Shown here: piece after piece, positions 45,845 through 55,431 of the stretch
Layout of the letters: every line of letters begins with the position of its first letter
Numbering within the stretch: the first letter of the stretch is position 1
DNA from: Leucobacter sp. OLIS6
GTDB lineage: Bacteria; Actinomycetota; Actinomycetes; Actinomycetales; Microbacteriaceae
Length of the DNA: 64,000 nt
NCBI RefSeq assembly: GCF_002752355.1
Contig: NZ_MRAV01000013.1
Location: 62,001 to 126,000 of the forward strand
Direction of reading: 5' to 3'
Program-made: the position numbers and the translations under genes
The notes under the pieces: model-generated
Told to the model about the DNA's origin: nothing
The model's input: the letters and a program-made list of their open reading frames with translations, nothing else
Database searches by the model: none

Positions 45845-47071
45845 GTGAGCATGAACCAAGGCGGGGTGGCGAACGTGCGCGTGCTCGACGAGCACGGCAG
45901 GTTCGGCGCGCCCGTCGACATCGCCTGGCGGGACGGCCGGTTCGTCGACGCCGTCGGGGGCCCGGGGGCGCCCTCGGCCGACGCCGGTGCCGGCACCGAT
46001 TCCGATGCGGGTGCCGAGGCGACGATGATCGACGGCTCGGGGCGCTGGCTGATCCCCGGTCTGGTCGACGCGCACATCCACGCTGCCTGGCAGGCGTTCG
46101 ACGCCGCGGGCCGGGACGCGATCCCCGAGACCGAGACCGTCGAACTGACTCGCCGCGCCCTGCGCGCGATGCTGCTGCGCGGCACGACGAGCGTGCGCGA
46201 CGCCGGCGGGCTGCGCTCCGCCGCGCTCCGGGCGACCGATGCCGACACGCTTCCGCGCGTGCAGACCGCGGAGACGCTCATCGACCGCGAGGCCGCCGAC
46301 ACGGCGGGCGGCGTCGAGCGCGCGGCCGAGGCCGCGCTCGCCGCCGGCGCCCGCTGGATTAAGCTCGTCGGCACGGCAGGCATCGCGTCGCCGCCCGGAT
46401 CCCGGCTCGAGCCGGCGTTCTCGCTCGAGGAGACGGCCGCCGCGGTCCGGCTCGCCGCGCAGACCGGTGCGGGAGTCATGGTGCACGCCTGGGGCGGGGC
46501 GGCCGTCGACCACGCCATCGAGGCGGGTGCTTCGAGCATCGAGCACAGCATGTTCCTCACCGCGGCGCAGGCCCGACGCGCCGCCGAACGGGGGCTCGTG
46601 CTCGTGCCGACGCTCCGCATCTACCGCCAGGTGCGCGCCATGATCGACGCCGGCGAACTGCCCGAGGCATTCGCCGCTCGCGTCGACGAGGCCGTCGCCG
46701 CGCACCCGGGCGCCGTACGGCTCGCGCGCGACGCGGGCCTCAGCATCGCGCTCGGCAGCGATTCCGGAACTCCCGCGCAGCATCGCACGGCGCTGCGCGA
46801 GTTCGCGGCGCTCGTCGACGCGGGCCTCGCCCCCGAGGAGGCGCTCGTCGCCGCGACCCGCACGGGCGCGGAACTGCTGGCCGGCGCCGCAGGCGAGGCG
46901 ATCGCACCGAGCGGCCGGATCGCCCCGCGCGAGATCGCCGACGCGGTCCTGCTCAACATCGACCCGTCGGACCCCGCGAACCGCGACGCGATCGGCGACC
47001 CGTCGGCGGTCGATGCCGTGATCCTGGGCGGGCGCACGATCCTGCCCCGGGCCGCCGACCTGGGCCCGTGA
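45845..47071 (+). CDS. Amidohydrolase of the prolidase/imidazolonepropionase-like group
   Basis: 408 residues. Metal motif VDAHIHAAW near residue 76, the candidate bridging Lys in RWIKLVGTAGI, two His in VMVHAWGG and SIEHSMF, and the final Asp in LGSDSGTP. Members hydrolyse Xaa-Pro dipeptides or cyclic amides and are metal dependent. Located 68 bases upstream of a complete peptide-type importer, so it probably handles the imported substrate in the cytoplasm. GAGGT sits 5 bases before the GTG at 45845; the ATG at 45851 is the alternative start. Confidence 0.85.
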   Translation: MSMNQGGVANVRVLDEHGRFGAPVDIAWRDGRFVDAVGGPGAPSADAGAGTDSDAGAEATMIDGSGRWLIPGLVDAHIHAAWQAFDAAGRDAIPETETVELTRRALRAMLLRGTTSVRDAGGLRSAALRATDADTLPRVQTAETLIDREAADTAGGVERAAEAALAAGARWIKLVGTAGIASPPGSRLEPAFSLEETAAAVRLAAQTGAGVMVHAWGGAAVDHAIEAGASSIEHSMFLTAAQARRAAERGLVLVPTLRIYRQVRAMIDAGELPEAFAARVDEAVAAHPGAVRLARDAGLSIALGSDSGTPAQHRTALREFAALVDAGLAPEEALVAATRTGAELLAGAAGEAIAPSGRIAPREIADAVLLNIDPSDPANRDAIGDPSAVDAVILGGRTILPRAADLGP

Positions 47072-47139
47072 TCGCGGACCCCGCCATCCGTCCCGAACTC
47101 TTCCCACCCCGCACCGCACACTCGAGAATGAGGACCACC

Positions 47140-48738
47140 GTGATCCCCAAGCGATCCCGCACCGGCCGCGCGCAGCGCTTCGCCGCAGCGACCGCCGCCA
47201 CCCTTGCCGCAGCGCTGCTGCTCGCCGGCTGCGCTCCCGCGAGCGGCGGCAGCGGCTCGGGCGATGCCGCCAAGCCCGTCTCGGGCGGTCAGCTGAAGCT
47301 CGGCCGCGCCGCCGCGGTCGACTCGCTCGATCTGAATCAGCAGATCACCGCGAACAACGCCTTCGCGATCGACCAGGTGTTCGAGCCGCTCGTGTCGTTC
47401 GACGAGACGGGCAAGATCGTGCCCTGGCTCGCCGAGAAGTACGACATCGACCAGGCCGGTCTCGTCTACACGTTCACGCTCCGATCCGGAGCGAAGTTCT
47501 CCGACGGCACCCCCGTGACCCCCGCCGATGTCGTGTTCTCGCTGCAGCGCCACCTGAAGGTCGGCGGACCGCTGCCGCTCGAGGCGCCCATCGCCTCGAT
47601 CGAACCCGGCTCGGGCGACGCCGCGAAGAACACGGTCGTGATCACGCTGAAGCAGGCGTACACCCCGTTCCTCTCGGAGCTCTCGGGCTTCGCCAACGGC
47701 ATCTTCCCGAAGGACTTCGGGGGGAAGACCGAGGCCGAGTTCTTCACGAAACCGGTCGGCACCGGCCCCTTCGCGGTCGAGTCCTGGGACCCGAACGGCG
47801 ACCTCGTCTTCACCAAGAACACCCACTACTGGCAGTCGGGCAAGCCGTACCTCGACACGCTCGTCTACACCGTCGTGCCCGACGACACCCAGCTGCAGCA
47901 GCAGCTGACCGCGGGCCAGATCGACGCCATCGAGGACGTGCCGGCGTCGGCCGCGAAGCAGATCGGCTCGGGCTCCGCCACGAAGCTCGTGAAGAACGGC
48001 TCCTGGGAGATCGAGCAGCTGTTCTTCAATACGCAGGATCCCCGCTTCGCCGACGAGCACGTGCGCCGCGCCATCGCCCACGCGCTCGACCGCGACGGCA
48101 TCACGAAGGCGACGACCTTCGGCACCGCGGAGGTCGCGAACAGCCTGATCCCGCCCACCATCGAGTATTCCGCCGACGCCGAGAAGGGCATCGCGCTCGC
48201 CTTCGACGAGCAGGCCGCGAAGGACGAGCTCGCGAAGTCGAAGTACCCGAAGGGCTTCGAGACCACCCTGCTGATCGCGAGCGGCAACTCGCAGCGCGCG
48301 CAGATCGCCCAGATCGTGCAGGAGGCGCTCGCGAAGATCGGCATCACCGTGAAGATCGAGCAGATCGACCTCGCCGCGTTCCGCGAGCGGTTCAAGGCCT
48401 ACAAGTTCGATTTCATGATCAACAGCGGGCAGTCCGACGCCCCCGATCCGAACGGGCTGGTCACCTTCCAGGCCGATCCCGAGGGCTTCAGCAAGTCGTA
48501 CTGGACCCACTACACCGATGCCAAGGTCACCGAGCTGATGCACGAGGGCCGCACCACGGCAGACGGCGACGCCCGCAAGAAGATCTACGTCGAGATCCAG
48601 CGGATCCTCGCGCAGCAGGTGCCCTACATCCCGCTGTTCTACCCGAGCAACCTCAAGGCGACCACCGCGAAGGTGCACGACCTCGCCGTGCGGCCGAACG
48701 GCAGCATCCGGTTCCAGGACGCCTGGATCGCGAAGTAG
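47140..48738 (+). CDS. Substrate-binding lipoprotein of a second peptide-type ABC importer
   Basis: 532 residues. Lipoprotein signal with lipidated Cys at 31 (LLLAGCAPAS), then the family 5 solute-binding fold (LGRAAAVDSLDLNQQI start, KFSDGTPVTPADVVFSLQRH, VGTGPFAVESWDPNGDL). GAGG lies 6 bases before the GTG at 47140, which I prefer; the ATG at 47128 adds four residues and has no Shine-Dalgarno. Probably transcribed with the upstream amidohydrolase. Confidence 0.88.
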   Translation: MIPKRSRTGRAQRFAAATAATLAAALLLAGCAPASGGSGSGDAAKPVSGGQLKLGRAAAVDSLDLNQQITANNAFAIDQVFEPLVSFDETGKIVPWLAEKYDIDQAGLVYTFTLRSGAKFSDGTPVTPADVVFSLQRHLKVGGPLPLEAPIASIEPGSGDAAKNTVVITLKQAYTPFLSELSGFANGIFPKDFGGKTEAEFFTKPVGTGPFAVESWDPNGDLVFTKNTHYWQSGKPYLDTLVYTVVPDDTQLQQQLTAGQIDAIEDVPASAAKQIGSGSATKLVKNGSWEIEQLFFNTQDPRFADEHVRRAIAHALDRDGITKATTFGTAEVANSLIPPTIEYSADAEKGIALAFDEQAAKDELAKSKYPKGFETTLLIASGNSQRAQIAQIVQEALAKIGITVKIEQIDLAAFRERFKAYKFDFMINSGQSDAPDPNGLVTFQADPEGFSKSYWTHYTDAKVTELMHEGRTTADGDARKKIYVEIQRILAQQVPYIPLFYPSNLKATTAKVHDLAVRPNGSIRFQDAWIAK

Positions 48739-48747
48739 CCGTGCGCG

Positions 48748-48772
48748 AGCGGGCCGTCCGACGGGCGGCCCG
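48748..48772 (+). terminator. Hairpin between binding protein and permease genes
   Basis: GCGGGCCG and CGGCCCGC-type arms form a short GC stem 9 bases after the stop of the binding-protein gene. In ABC operons such hairpins often lower expression of the downstream genes relative to the binding protein rather than stop it. Confidence 0.4.
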
Positions 48773-48804
48773 CGGCCGGGCACGGAGATGATGGAATAGG
48801 ACGC

Positions 48805-49770
48805 ATGAGCAGCGTGCGCAGGATCGGCCTCGCGACCCTGCGCACGCTGGGCACCGTGCTCCCGGTGATGCTCGGGGTCGTCGTCGGCGTGTTCTTCCTG
48901 CTGCGGCTCGTGCCCGGCGACCCCGCCCAGATGATCCTGGGCGAGCGGGCGACGCCCCAGGCGGTCGCCGAGCTGCACGAGCAGCTCGGCCTCGACCTCC
49001 CGCTCTGGCAGCAGTTCGGCGACTTCCTCGGCCGACTCCTCACGCAGGGCGACACGGGCCCATCGCTCGTGTCGGGCGCGTCGACGCGAGACCTGATCCT
49101 CGAGCGCGCACCCATCAGCCTCGGCATCGTCGCCCTCGCCCTGCTGTTCGCCGTGCTCATCACGGTGCCGCTCGCGCTCGCCGCGGCGCGGCGGCCGAAC
49201 GGGCCGATCGATCACGCGGTGCGGGTGATCCCGGCAATCGGCCTCGGCATGCCGATGTTCTGGATCGGCCTGCTGCTCATCATCGTGTTCGCGGTGCACC
49301 TGGGCTGGTTCCCCGTGGGCGGCGTCGGCACGGGAGCGGGCGAGCCGATCCGCAGCCTGATCCTGCCGGCGCTCGCGGTGTCGCTCAGCCTCGTGCCGCC
49401 CCTCATCCGCTCGCTGCGCGCGCAGCTGCTCGAGGTGGTGACGGCCGACTTCGTGACGACGCTGCGCGCCGCGCGCATCCCCGAGCTCCGCATCTGGACC
49501 CGGCACATCCTGCGCGGCGGGGCGCTGCCGACGCTCGCCCTGCTCAGCGTGAACGCGGCGACCCTCATCGGCGGCACGCTCGTGATCGAGAAGGTGTTCG
49601 CGATCAACGGGATCGGCATGCTGCTGTTCACCTCGATCGGCAGCCGCGACTTCCCGGTGGTGCAGGGCATCGCGCTCTACTGCGCGGTGCTCGTGGTGCT
49701 CGTGGGCCTCGCGGCCGACGCCCTGCTGGGGATCCTCGATCCGCGCCTGCGACGGGGGAGCGACCGATGA
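48805..49770 (+). CDS. ABC importer permease, DppB-like (second system)
   Basis: 321 residues with about six helices. DppB features FFLLRLVPGDPAQMILGERAT at the N-terminus, the EAA-type coupling loop near LRAARIPELRIWTRHIL, and VIEKVFAINGIG. Starts 66 bases after the binding-protein gene; overlaps the next permease by 4 bases (ATGA). Confidence 0.92.
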   Translation: MSSVRRIGLATLRTLGTVLPVMLGVVVGVFFLLRLVPGDPAQMILGERATPQAVAELHEQLGLDLPLWQQFGDFLGRLLTQGDTGPSLVSGASTRDLILERAPISLGIVALALLFAVLITVPLALAAARRPNGPIDHAVRVIPAIGLGMPMFWIGLLLIIVFAVHLGWFPVGGVGTGAGEPIRSLILPALAVSLSLVPPLIRSLRAQLLEVVTADFVTTLRAARIPELRIWTRHILRGGALPTLALLSVNAATLIGGTLVIEKVFAINGIGMLLFTSIGSRDFPVVQGIALYCAVLVVLVGLAADALLGILDPRLRRGSDR

Positions 49771-50651
49771 CCGCGCCCGCACACGCACCCGCACCCGCAC
49801 CCGCACCGGCGCCGCGCAGCGCCGCGCGCAGCACGTTCTGGAACCGAGCCCGCCGATCCCGCACCCTCGCGATCGGGACCGGTCTCGCCGTGCTCCTCGT
49901 GCTCGTCGCGCTCCTGGCTCCCGTGATCGCGCCGTACTCGCCGACCGCGCAGGATCTGACCGCGGGCCTGCTCCCGCCGTCGCCCGCGCACTGGCTCGGC
50001 ACCGACGAGCTCGGTCGTGACGTCCTCTCGCGGATCCTGCACGCGGCGCAGACGGATCTGCGGATCGCCGTGACCGCGGCCGTCGCGCCCTTCGTCATCG
50101 GGGTCGTTGTCGGGCTGCTCTCGGGCTACTTCGGTGGTGCGGTCGACTGGACCCTCTCGCGTCTCGTCGACACCGTCATCGCATTCCCGTTCTACATCAT
50201 CGTGATCGCGCTGGTCTTCGCGCTCGGTGCCGGAGAGTTCGGGATCGTCGTCGCCTTCGCGCTGGTCGGCTGGACCGGTTACGCGCGCGTGATCCGTGCG
50301 CTCGCCGCTTCGATGCGCGACGCCGGCTGGGTGCGAGCCGCCCGCGGCGGCGGGCTGTCCCACGCCCGCGTGATCCTGCGCCACCTGCTGCCGAACGCCC
50401 TGCCGCAGGCGATCGTGCTGCTCATGACCGAGATCGTGCTGATCATGGTCGCGATCGTCACGCTCGGCTACCTGGGGCTCGGGGTACGGCCGCCGACGCC
50501 CGATTGGGGCGCCATGCTCGCCGAGGCGCAGCCGTTCATCACCACCAACTGGTGGCTCGGAGTCGGGCCGGGCCTCGCCGTGGTACTCACGGGCGTCGCG
50601 CTCTCGCTCGTCGCAGACGGGCTCGGCGACGCCTGGCGGGTGAAACGATGA
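49767..50651 (+). CDS. ABC importer permease, DppC-like (second system)
   Basis: 294 residues. An Ala/Pro repeat tail (HAPAPAPAPAPA) opens the cytoplasmic N-terminus, coded by a (CCCGCA)-type repeat around 49783-49808. Then about six helices with LGTDELGRDVLSRILHAAQTD and LGLGVRPPTPDWGAML. Overlaps both neighbours by 4 bases. Confidence 0.92.
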   Translation: MTAPAHAPAPAPAPAPRSAARSTFWNRARRSRTLAIGTGLAVLLVLVALLAPVIAPYSPTAQDLTAGLLPPSPAHWLGTDELGRDVLSRILHAAQTDLRIAVTAAVAPFVIGVVVGLLSGYFGGAVDWTLSRLVDTVIAFPFYIIVIALVFALGAGEFGIVVAFALVGWTGYARVIRALAASMRDAGWVRAARGGGLSHARVILRHLLPNALPQAIVLLMTEIVLIMVAIVTLGYLGLGVRPPTPDWGAMLAEAQPFITTNWWLGVGPGLAVVLTGVALSLVADGLGDAWRVKR

Positions 50652-51508
50652 GCGCGGCGGAGCGTGACGGAGCGCGGCGGACCGGATCCTTGCCGACCGG
50701 ATCCCTGCCGACCGGAGCGGTCGCGATCAGCGGGCTCGTCGTCGAGACCGGGGAGCGGGATCCGCGCCCGCTCGTCGACGGCGTGGATCTCGCGGTGGCA
50801 CCGGGCGAGGCCCTCGGCATCGTCGGCGCCTCCGGATCTGGCAAGAGCCTGACCCTGCGGGCGGTGCTCGGACTGCTGCCCGGGGGGACGCGCGTCTCGG
50901 CTGGCTCGGCGGAGGCCGGCGGTCGCGCGGGGATGGTGTTCCAGGACCCCCAGACGGCGCTCGATCCGCTGACCCGGGTCGGCACCCACCTGGTCGAGGC
51001 ACTGCGGGCGCGCGACGCCGAGCGGCGGATCCGCGCGGGGCGCGGCGCACTGCGCGCGGGGGCGCTCGCGCTGCTGGACCGCGTGCACCTGCCGGATCCC
51101 GAGCGCGCGTTCCGCGCGTACCCGCACGAGCTGTCGGGCGGCCAGCGCCAGCGCGTCGTCATCGCGCTGGCGCTCGCGGGCGACCCCGACGCGCTGCTGT
51201 GCGACGAACCGACCACGGCGCTCGATGTGACCGTGCAGCGGCGTGTGCTCGCCGAACTCGACGAGTTGCGCCGCGAACGCGGGCTCACCCTGCTGTTCGT
51301 GAGCCACGATCTCGCGGTGGTCGCGGCGCTCTGCGAGCGCATCGCGGTGATGGATCGCGGTCGCGTGGTCGAGACCGGCACGATCGAGCAGCTCCAGCGG
51401 GACCCGCGCCACCCGGCCACGCGGGCGCTGCTCGCTGCGGCGCCGCGCCTGCCCCGCCTCGAGCCGGTCGGCGAGCCGGGCTCCCCGTCGGACGGGGACG
51501 CCCCGTGA
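50648..51508 (+). CDS. ABC importer ATPase, DppD-like (second system)
   Basis: 286 residues. Walker A GASGSGKS, signature LSGGQRQRV, Walker B ALLCDEPTTALD, switch His in FVSHD. Near the N-terminus TGSLPTGSLPTGA is an in-frame duplication coded by a short DNA repeat at about 50683-50715. The ATG at 50648 overlaps the permease stop. Confidence 0.9.
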   Translation: MSAAERDGARRTGSLPTGSLPTGAVAISGLVVETGERDPRPLVDGVDLAVAPGEALGIVGASGSGKSLTLRAVLGLLPGGTRVSAGSAEAGGRAGMVFQDPQTALDPLTRVGTHLVEALRARDAERRIRAGRGALRAGALALLDRVHLPDPERAFRAYPHELSGGQRQRVVIALALAGDPDALLCDEPTTALDVTVQRRVLAELDELRRERGLTLLFVSHDLAVVAALCERIAVMDRGRVVETGTIEQLQRDPRHPATRALLAAAPRLPRLEPVGEPGSPSDGDAP

Positions 51509-52269
51509 GCGCGGTGGCGGGCGCGGGGCTCCGGGTGGTCGACGCGCGCATCTCCTATGGCCGCGGGATCGCGGTCCACGGGGTCGGCTTCGACGTCCCG
51601 CCGGGCACGGCGCTCGGTCTCGTCGGCGAATCGGGATCGGGTAAGACCACGGTCGCCCGGGCGATCTGCGGGCAACTGCCGCTCGACGGCGGCGAGATCC
51701 TGCTCGACGGCGTCCCCATGCCCGCGCGGCGCACCCGCGAGCAGCTGCGCGCGATCCAGCTGATCCCGCAGGATCCCGGCTCGTCGCTCGATCCGCGCAT
51801 GACCGTCTCGGCGACGCTCGGCGAACTGCTGCGTGCGCACCGGATCGTGCCGCGCGCGGACGTCCGAGCGCGTGCAGCGGAACTGCTCGCGCAGGTCCGG
51901 CTCGACTCCGCGCTGCTCGATGCGTTCCCGCACGAGCTGTCGGGCGGGCAGCGGCAGCGGGTCGCCATCGCCCGCGCGCTCGCGCTCGATCCGCGCGTGC
52001 TCGTCGCCGACGAGCCGACGAGCGCCCTCGACGTGGCCGTGCAGGTCGAGGTGCTCGCCCTGCTCGACCGCCTGCGCCGCGAGCTCGGGCTCGCGCTGCT
52101 GTTCATCTCGCACGACCTCGCCGCGGTGCACCGGCTCTGCGACCGGGTCGCGGTGCTGCGCGACGGCCGGCTCGTCGAACTCGGGGGAGCCGACTTCTTC
52201 CGCGCACCGCGCGAACCGTACTCGCGCGAGCTGCTCGCGGCGGTACCGCGGCTGCCGGAGCCTCGATAG
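51505..52269 (+). CDS. ABC importer ATPase, DppF-like (second system)
   Basis: 254 residues. Walker A GESGSGKT, signature LSGGQRQRV, Walker B VLVADEPTSALD and switch His in FISHD. GTG at 51505 overlaps the previous stop (GTGA). Shorter than typical DppF because the C-terminal extension is missing. Last gene of the operon. Confidence 0.9.
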   Translation: MSAVAGAGLRVVDARISYGRGIAVHGVGFDVPPGTALGLVGESGSGKTTVARAICGQLPLDGGEILLDGVPMPARRTREQLRAIQLIPQDPGSSLDPRMTVSATLGELLRAHRIVPRADVRARAAELLAQVRLDSALLDAFPHELSGGQRQRVAIARALALDPRVLVADEPTSALDVAVQVEVLALLDRLRRELGLALLFISHDLAAVHRLCDRVAVLRDGRLVELGGADFFRAPREPYSRELLAAVPRLPEPR

Positions 52270-52310
52270 ACTCCCGTACTATCAGCCGGTTCGCGACCGA
52301 AGGAGGCGGC

Positions 52311-52883
52311 ATGGACATCGTCCAGTGGTTCGAACGGCTGCTCGACGGCTCGCTCATGGCGGGCGGCATCTTCCTGCTGATCGGCATCCTGGGCGCGATC
52401 CTGCTCGTCATCTCCCTGGTGCTCGACGGCATCTTCGACGCCTTCGACTTCGGCGACGGCCCGCTGAGCCTCACCACCATCGCCGCGTTCACCTCGATCT
52501 TCGGCTTCGCGTCCTTCGCGTGCGTCGGGGCCGGGCTCTCGACCCCCATGGCGGCGATCATCGGTGCGCTCGCCGGGCTGCTGGGCGGCGCGCTCGCCTG
52601 GTGGCTGACCCGACTGATCCGCGGTGCCGAGTCCTCGACCGCGGTGAGCGGGGAGGAGCTCGTCGGCGCCGAAGCCGGCGTGGTGCTCCCGATCCCCGTC
52701 GGCGGACTCGGCGAGGTCGCGCTGGTGCGCCACGGCGAGCGCGTCTCGCTCGCGGCGACCGCCGACGCGAGCGAACCGCTGCCCCGCGGCACGCGGGTGC
52801 GGATCATCCAGACCCTCACCGCGACCTCCGTGCGGGTCGAACCGATCCCCGCCGCCGAAACCACGGCATCGCCGGCCATCTGA
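52311..52883 (+). CDS. NfeD/YuaF-like membrane protein with OB-fold
   Basis: 190 residues. Three membrane helices (about 16-45, 50-75, 80-102), then a soluble beta domain (about 115-180) of the NfeD OB-fold type. NfeD-like proteins are encoded next to flotillins and support membrane-domain organisation; the flotillin gene follows by 37 bases. GGAGGC precedes the ATG. Confidence 0.82.
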   Translation: MDIVQWFERLLDGSLMAGGIFLLIGILGAILLVISLVLDGIFDAFDFGDGPLSLTTIAAFTSIFGFASFACVGAGLSTPMAAIIGALAGLLGGALAWWLTRLIRGAESSTAVSGEELVGAEAGVVLPIPVGGLGEVALVRHGERVSLAATADASEPLPRGTRVRIIQTLTATSVRVEPIPAAETTASPAI

Positions 52884-52920
52884 CCCTCCCCGACCGCCCC
52901 CGATCCCGACCGGAGACGAC

Positions 52921-54618
52921 ATGTCACTCTTCGCCAGCCCAGCCATCATCGGCGTGTTCGGCGCGATCATCGCGCTCGTGCTGATCGCGCTCGTCATCAT
53001 CAAGCGCTACCGCATCGCCAAACCCGACGAGGCCATCATCGTCACCGGCGGCAAGGGCAAGGAGGTGGTCGATGCCTCCGGCAACAAGAGTCGCGACCTC
53101 TCGGGTCAGAAGGTCGTGACCGGCGGAGGCGTCTTCGTCGTGCCCTTCGTGCAGAAGTCCTTCACCATCTCGCTGCGCTCGCGCCGGCTCTCCATCACCA
53201 CCGAGGCGCAGACCACCGACGGCATCACCATGCAGGCGCAGGCCGTCGCGGTGGTCAAGGTCGGCGGCACGCAGGAGATGATCCGCGCGGCCGCCCAGCG
53301 ATTCCTCTCGAACTCCGACGAGATCGACGAGTCGACGCAGGAGGTGCTGTCGGGCTCGCTCCGCTCGATCATCGGCGGCCTCACCGTGCTGCAGATCATC
53401 CGCGACCGCGCGGTCGTCGCCCAGAGCGTGCTCGAGGCCGCCGAGGAAGCGCTGACCAAGCAGGGCCTCGTGGTCGACACGCTCCAGATCCAGGAGATCC
53501 GCGACGGCGCCGACTACATCGCCAACATCGGCCGCCCCGAGGCCGCCAAGGTGCGCCAGGCGGCCGACATCGCCGAGACCAACGCCTACCAGGCCTCGCA
53601 GGAGGCGAAGATCTCGGCCGAGAAGGTGCTGCTCGATCGCAACCGCGAGCTGAAGCTGCGCCAGGCCGAGATCCAGGCCGAGACCGACAAGGCCAACGCG
53701 CAGGCGCAGGCCGCCGACCCCCTCGAGCAGGCGATCCAGCAGCAGGCGATCGTCGAGCAGCAGCAGATCACCGCGCAGAAGGAGGTCGCGCTCCGCACCG
53801 AGAAGCTGAACGCCGACGTGCGCGCCGTCGCCGAGGCCGAGGCGTACCGCGTCGAAGCGCTCGCCAAGGCGGAGGCCTCTGCGGCCGTCTCGGCCGCAGA
53901 GGGCCGTGCGAAGGCGGTCGAGCGCGAGGGTCTCGCGAGCCGCGCCGCCCGTATCGCCGCATCCGAGGCGCTTGAGGCCGAGGGTCGCGCCGAGGCCGCA
54001 GCGCTCGAGGCGAAGGGCACCGCCGAGGCGACCGCGATCGACGCTCGGGCGCGGGCGCTCGAGACCCAGTCGCAGGCCGTGCTCGCGCAGGAGCTCATCC
54101 ACCTGCTGCCGGAGATCGCGGCGGAGTACTCGCGCGCCATCGGTGCGATCGACAACATGACCGTGGTCTCCGCCGACGGCACCTCGAAGGTGGCCGGCGA
54201 GGCGATGGGCAACATCAAGGGCCTGCTCGAGATGGCCAAGGACACGGTCGGCATCGACCTCGCCGCCATGCTGAACGGCGTCGCGGGCGGTGCCGCGGCC
54301 GGTGCCGCCGCCGGACGCGCCTCGCGCGACGAGTCGACCGCACAGCCGCGCCGCGCGGCGCACGCACGACCGGTCGAGGCGTCCGCGGGGTCCTCGGCGG
54401 TCGAAGCCGGATCGGGCGGAACTGCGGCGTCCTCGGCGAGCCGCGACGCGCGCGTCTCCGGAGTGACCGAGCACCTCGGCTCGGCCGCCGAGCAGACCGC
54501 GCACGCCTCGATCGACTCCGCGCAGAACTGGGCCGCGCAGACCGGTGAGCGACTCGCCGGCGAGTCGGGCGCGGCACAGCCCGGCACTCAGGCGAACGGG
54601 GCAGACTCGCAGGCATGA
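52921..54618 (+). CDS. Flotillin-like SPFH-domain protein
   Basis: 565 residues. N-terminal membrane segment (about 6-25), SPFH domain (about 35-235), then a long Ala/Glu-rich coiled coil with many EA repeats (about 235-395), the conserved LIHLLPEIAAEYSRAIGAIDNMTVVSADG segment, and a Ser/Ala-rich, low-complexity tail of about 100 residues. Flotillins scaffold membrane microdomains and affect fluidity and cell-wall synthesis. Operon with the NfeD-like gene before and the PH-domain gene after (4-base overlap). Confidence 0.92.
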   Translation: MSLFASPAIIGVFGAIIALVLIALVIIKRYRIAKPDEAIIVTGGKGKEVVDASGNKSRDLSGQKVVTGGGVFVVPFVQKSFTISLRSRRLSITTEAQTTDGITMQAQAVAVVKVGGTQEMIRAAAQRFLSNSDEIDESTQEVLSGSLRSIIGGLTVLQIIRDRAVVAQSVLEAAEEALTKQGLVVDTLQIQEIRDGADYIANIGRPEAAKVRQAADIAETNAYQASQEAKISAEKVLLDRNRELKLRQAEIQAETDKANAQAQAADPLEQAIQQQAIVEQQQITAQKEVALRTEKLNADVRAVAEAEAYRVEALAKAEASAAVSAAEGRAKAVEREGLASRAARIAASEALEAEGRAEAAALEAKGTAEATAIDARARALETQSQAVLAQELIHLLPEIAAEYSRAIGAIDNMTVVSADGTSKVAGEAMGNIKGLLEMAKDTVGIDLAAMLNGVAGGAAAGAAAGRASRDESTAQPRRAAHARPVEASAGSSAVEAGSGGTAASSASRDARVSGVTEHLGSAAEQTAHASIDSAQNWAAQTGERLAGESGAAQPGTQANGADSQA

Positions 54619-55280
54619 GCGAGTTCTTCCCGGAGCATCGAGCGGTGGGCGCTGCGGCGCCCGCCGCTCAGCTGCGTCCCGAGTCCGTCGTGTTCCGGAG
54701 CCACCGGCACGGACGGCGGCTCGTGCTGCCCGTGATCGTGCTCTGCGCGGTCGCCGCGGCAGCGGGCTTCTGGGCGGGGGCGCTCCCCGAAGCGTGGATG
54801 AACCTGGCCGTCGCCGCGGGCGCCGCGCTCGTGGCGCTGCTGCTCGGACTCGGGCCCATCGTGGGCTGGCTCGCCGACCGCATCACCGTGACCACCCGGC
54901 GCGTGATCATGCATCGGGGCGTGCTCATCCGTCGCCGCAGCGAGATCCCCCTCAGCCGCATCCGCGAGGTGCGCAGCCGGCGCGGCATCGGCCAGCGCAT
55001 GATCGGCTCGGGCGACATCGAACTGTTCGTCGGAGCCGAGCCGCCGACCCGTCTGCACGACCTGCCCGCGGTCGAGCGCGCGGTCGATGCGCTGCAGGAA
55101 CTCATCGAGGAGAACTACCGTGCCGGGCTCGGCGGCGGTGCCGGGGGCGCTGGCGGAGGCTCTGGCACCGGTGGCGAGACCGGGCAGGCGCCGTTCGGCT
55201 GGTTCGACACGGCGCAGCCGCCCCAGCGCCCGGCCCCGCCCTTCGACCCGACGGCCACGAGGATCCTCCCCGGCCCCTGA
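54615..55280 (+). CDS. bPH2/DUF304-type PH-domain membrane protein
   Basis: 221 residues. Two membrane helices (about 36-55 and 60-90), then a bacterial PH-like domain with ITVTTRRVIMHRGVLIRRR and IPLSRIREVRSRRGIGQRMIGSGDIELF. A Gly-rich linker and a Pro-rich tail follow. Function of the family is unknown; translational coupling to flotillin suggests a shared membrane role. Confidence 0.85.
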   Translation: MSEFFPEHRAVGAAAPAAQLRPESVVFRSHRHGRRLVLPVIVLCAVAAAAGFWAGALPEAWMNLAVAAGAALVALLLGLGPIVGWLADRITVTTRRVIMHRGVLIRRRSEIPLSRIREVRSRRGIGQRMIGSGDIELFVGAEPPTRLHDLPAVERAVDALQELIEENYRAGLGGGAGGAGGGSGTGGETGQAPFGWFDTAQPPQRPAPPFDPTATRILPGP

Positions 55281-55364
55281 GCATCGCCAAATCGAGTAAG
55301 GGGGTGCGCCGGTATTCCGCTGATGCGCATCGGGGTTTGGCGTGGCGCGACGAAGGAGCGACAT

Positions 55365-55405
55365 CGCCGGGGGGTTCCCCGCTTCAGCAGCGGGGGATGC
55401 CGGCG
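55365..55405. terminator. Hairpin between PH-domain and YqaJ-like genes
   Basis: Outer arms CGCCGG/CCGGCG and inner arms CCCCGCT/AGCGGGG form a nested stem in the 151-base gap between the two converging genes. A CGCCAAA/TTTGGCG pair at 55285-55342 brackets the left part of the same gap. Confidence 0.5.
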
Positions 55406-55431
55406 CGCACCCGCCCACCCGCGACACCTCC

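Noticed and set aside
46621-49806. Long minus-strand open frame across the second peptide importer
   Set aside because: Runs antisense to well-supported ABC genes and has the low-complexity His/Arg/Asp composition of a GC-driven shadow.
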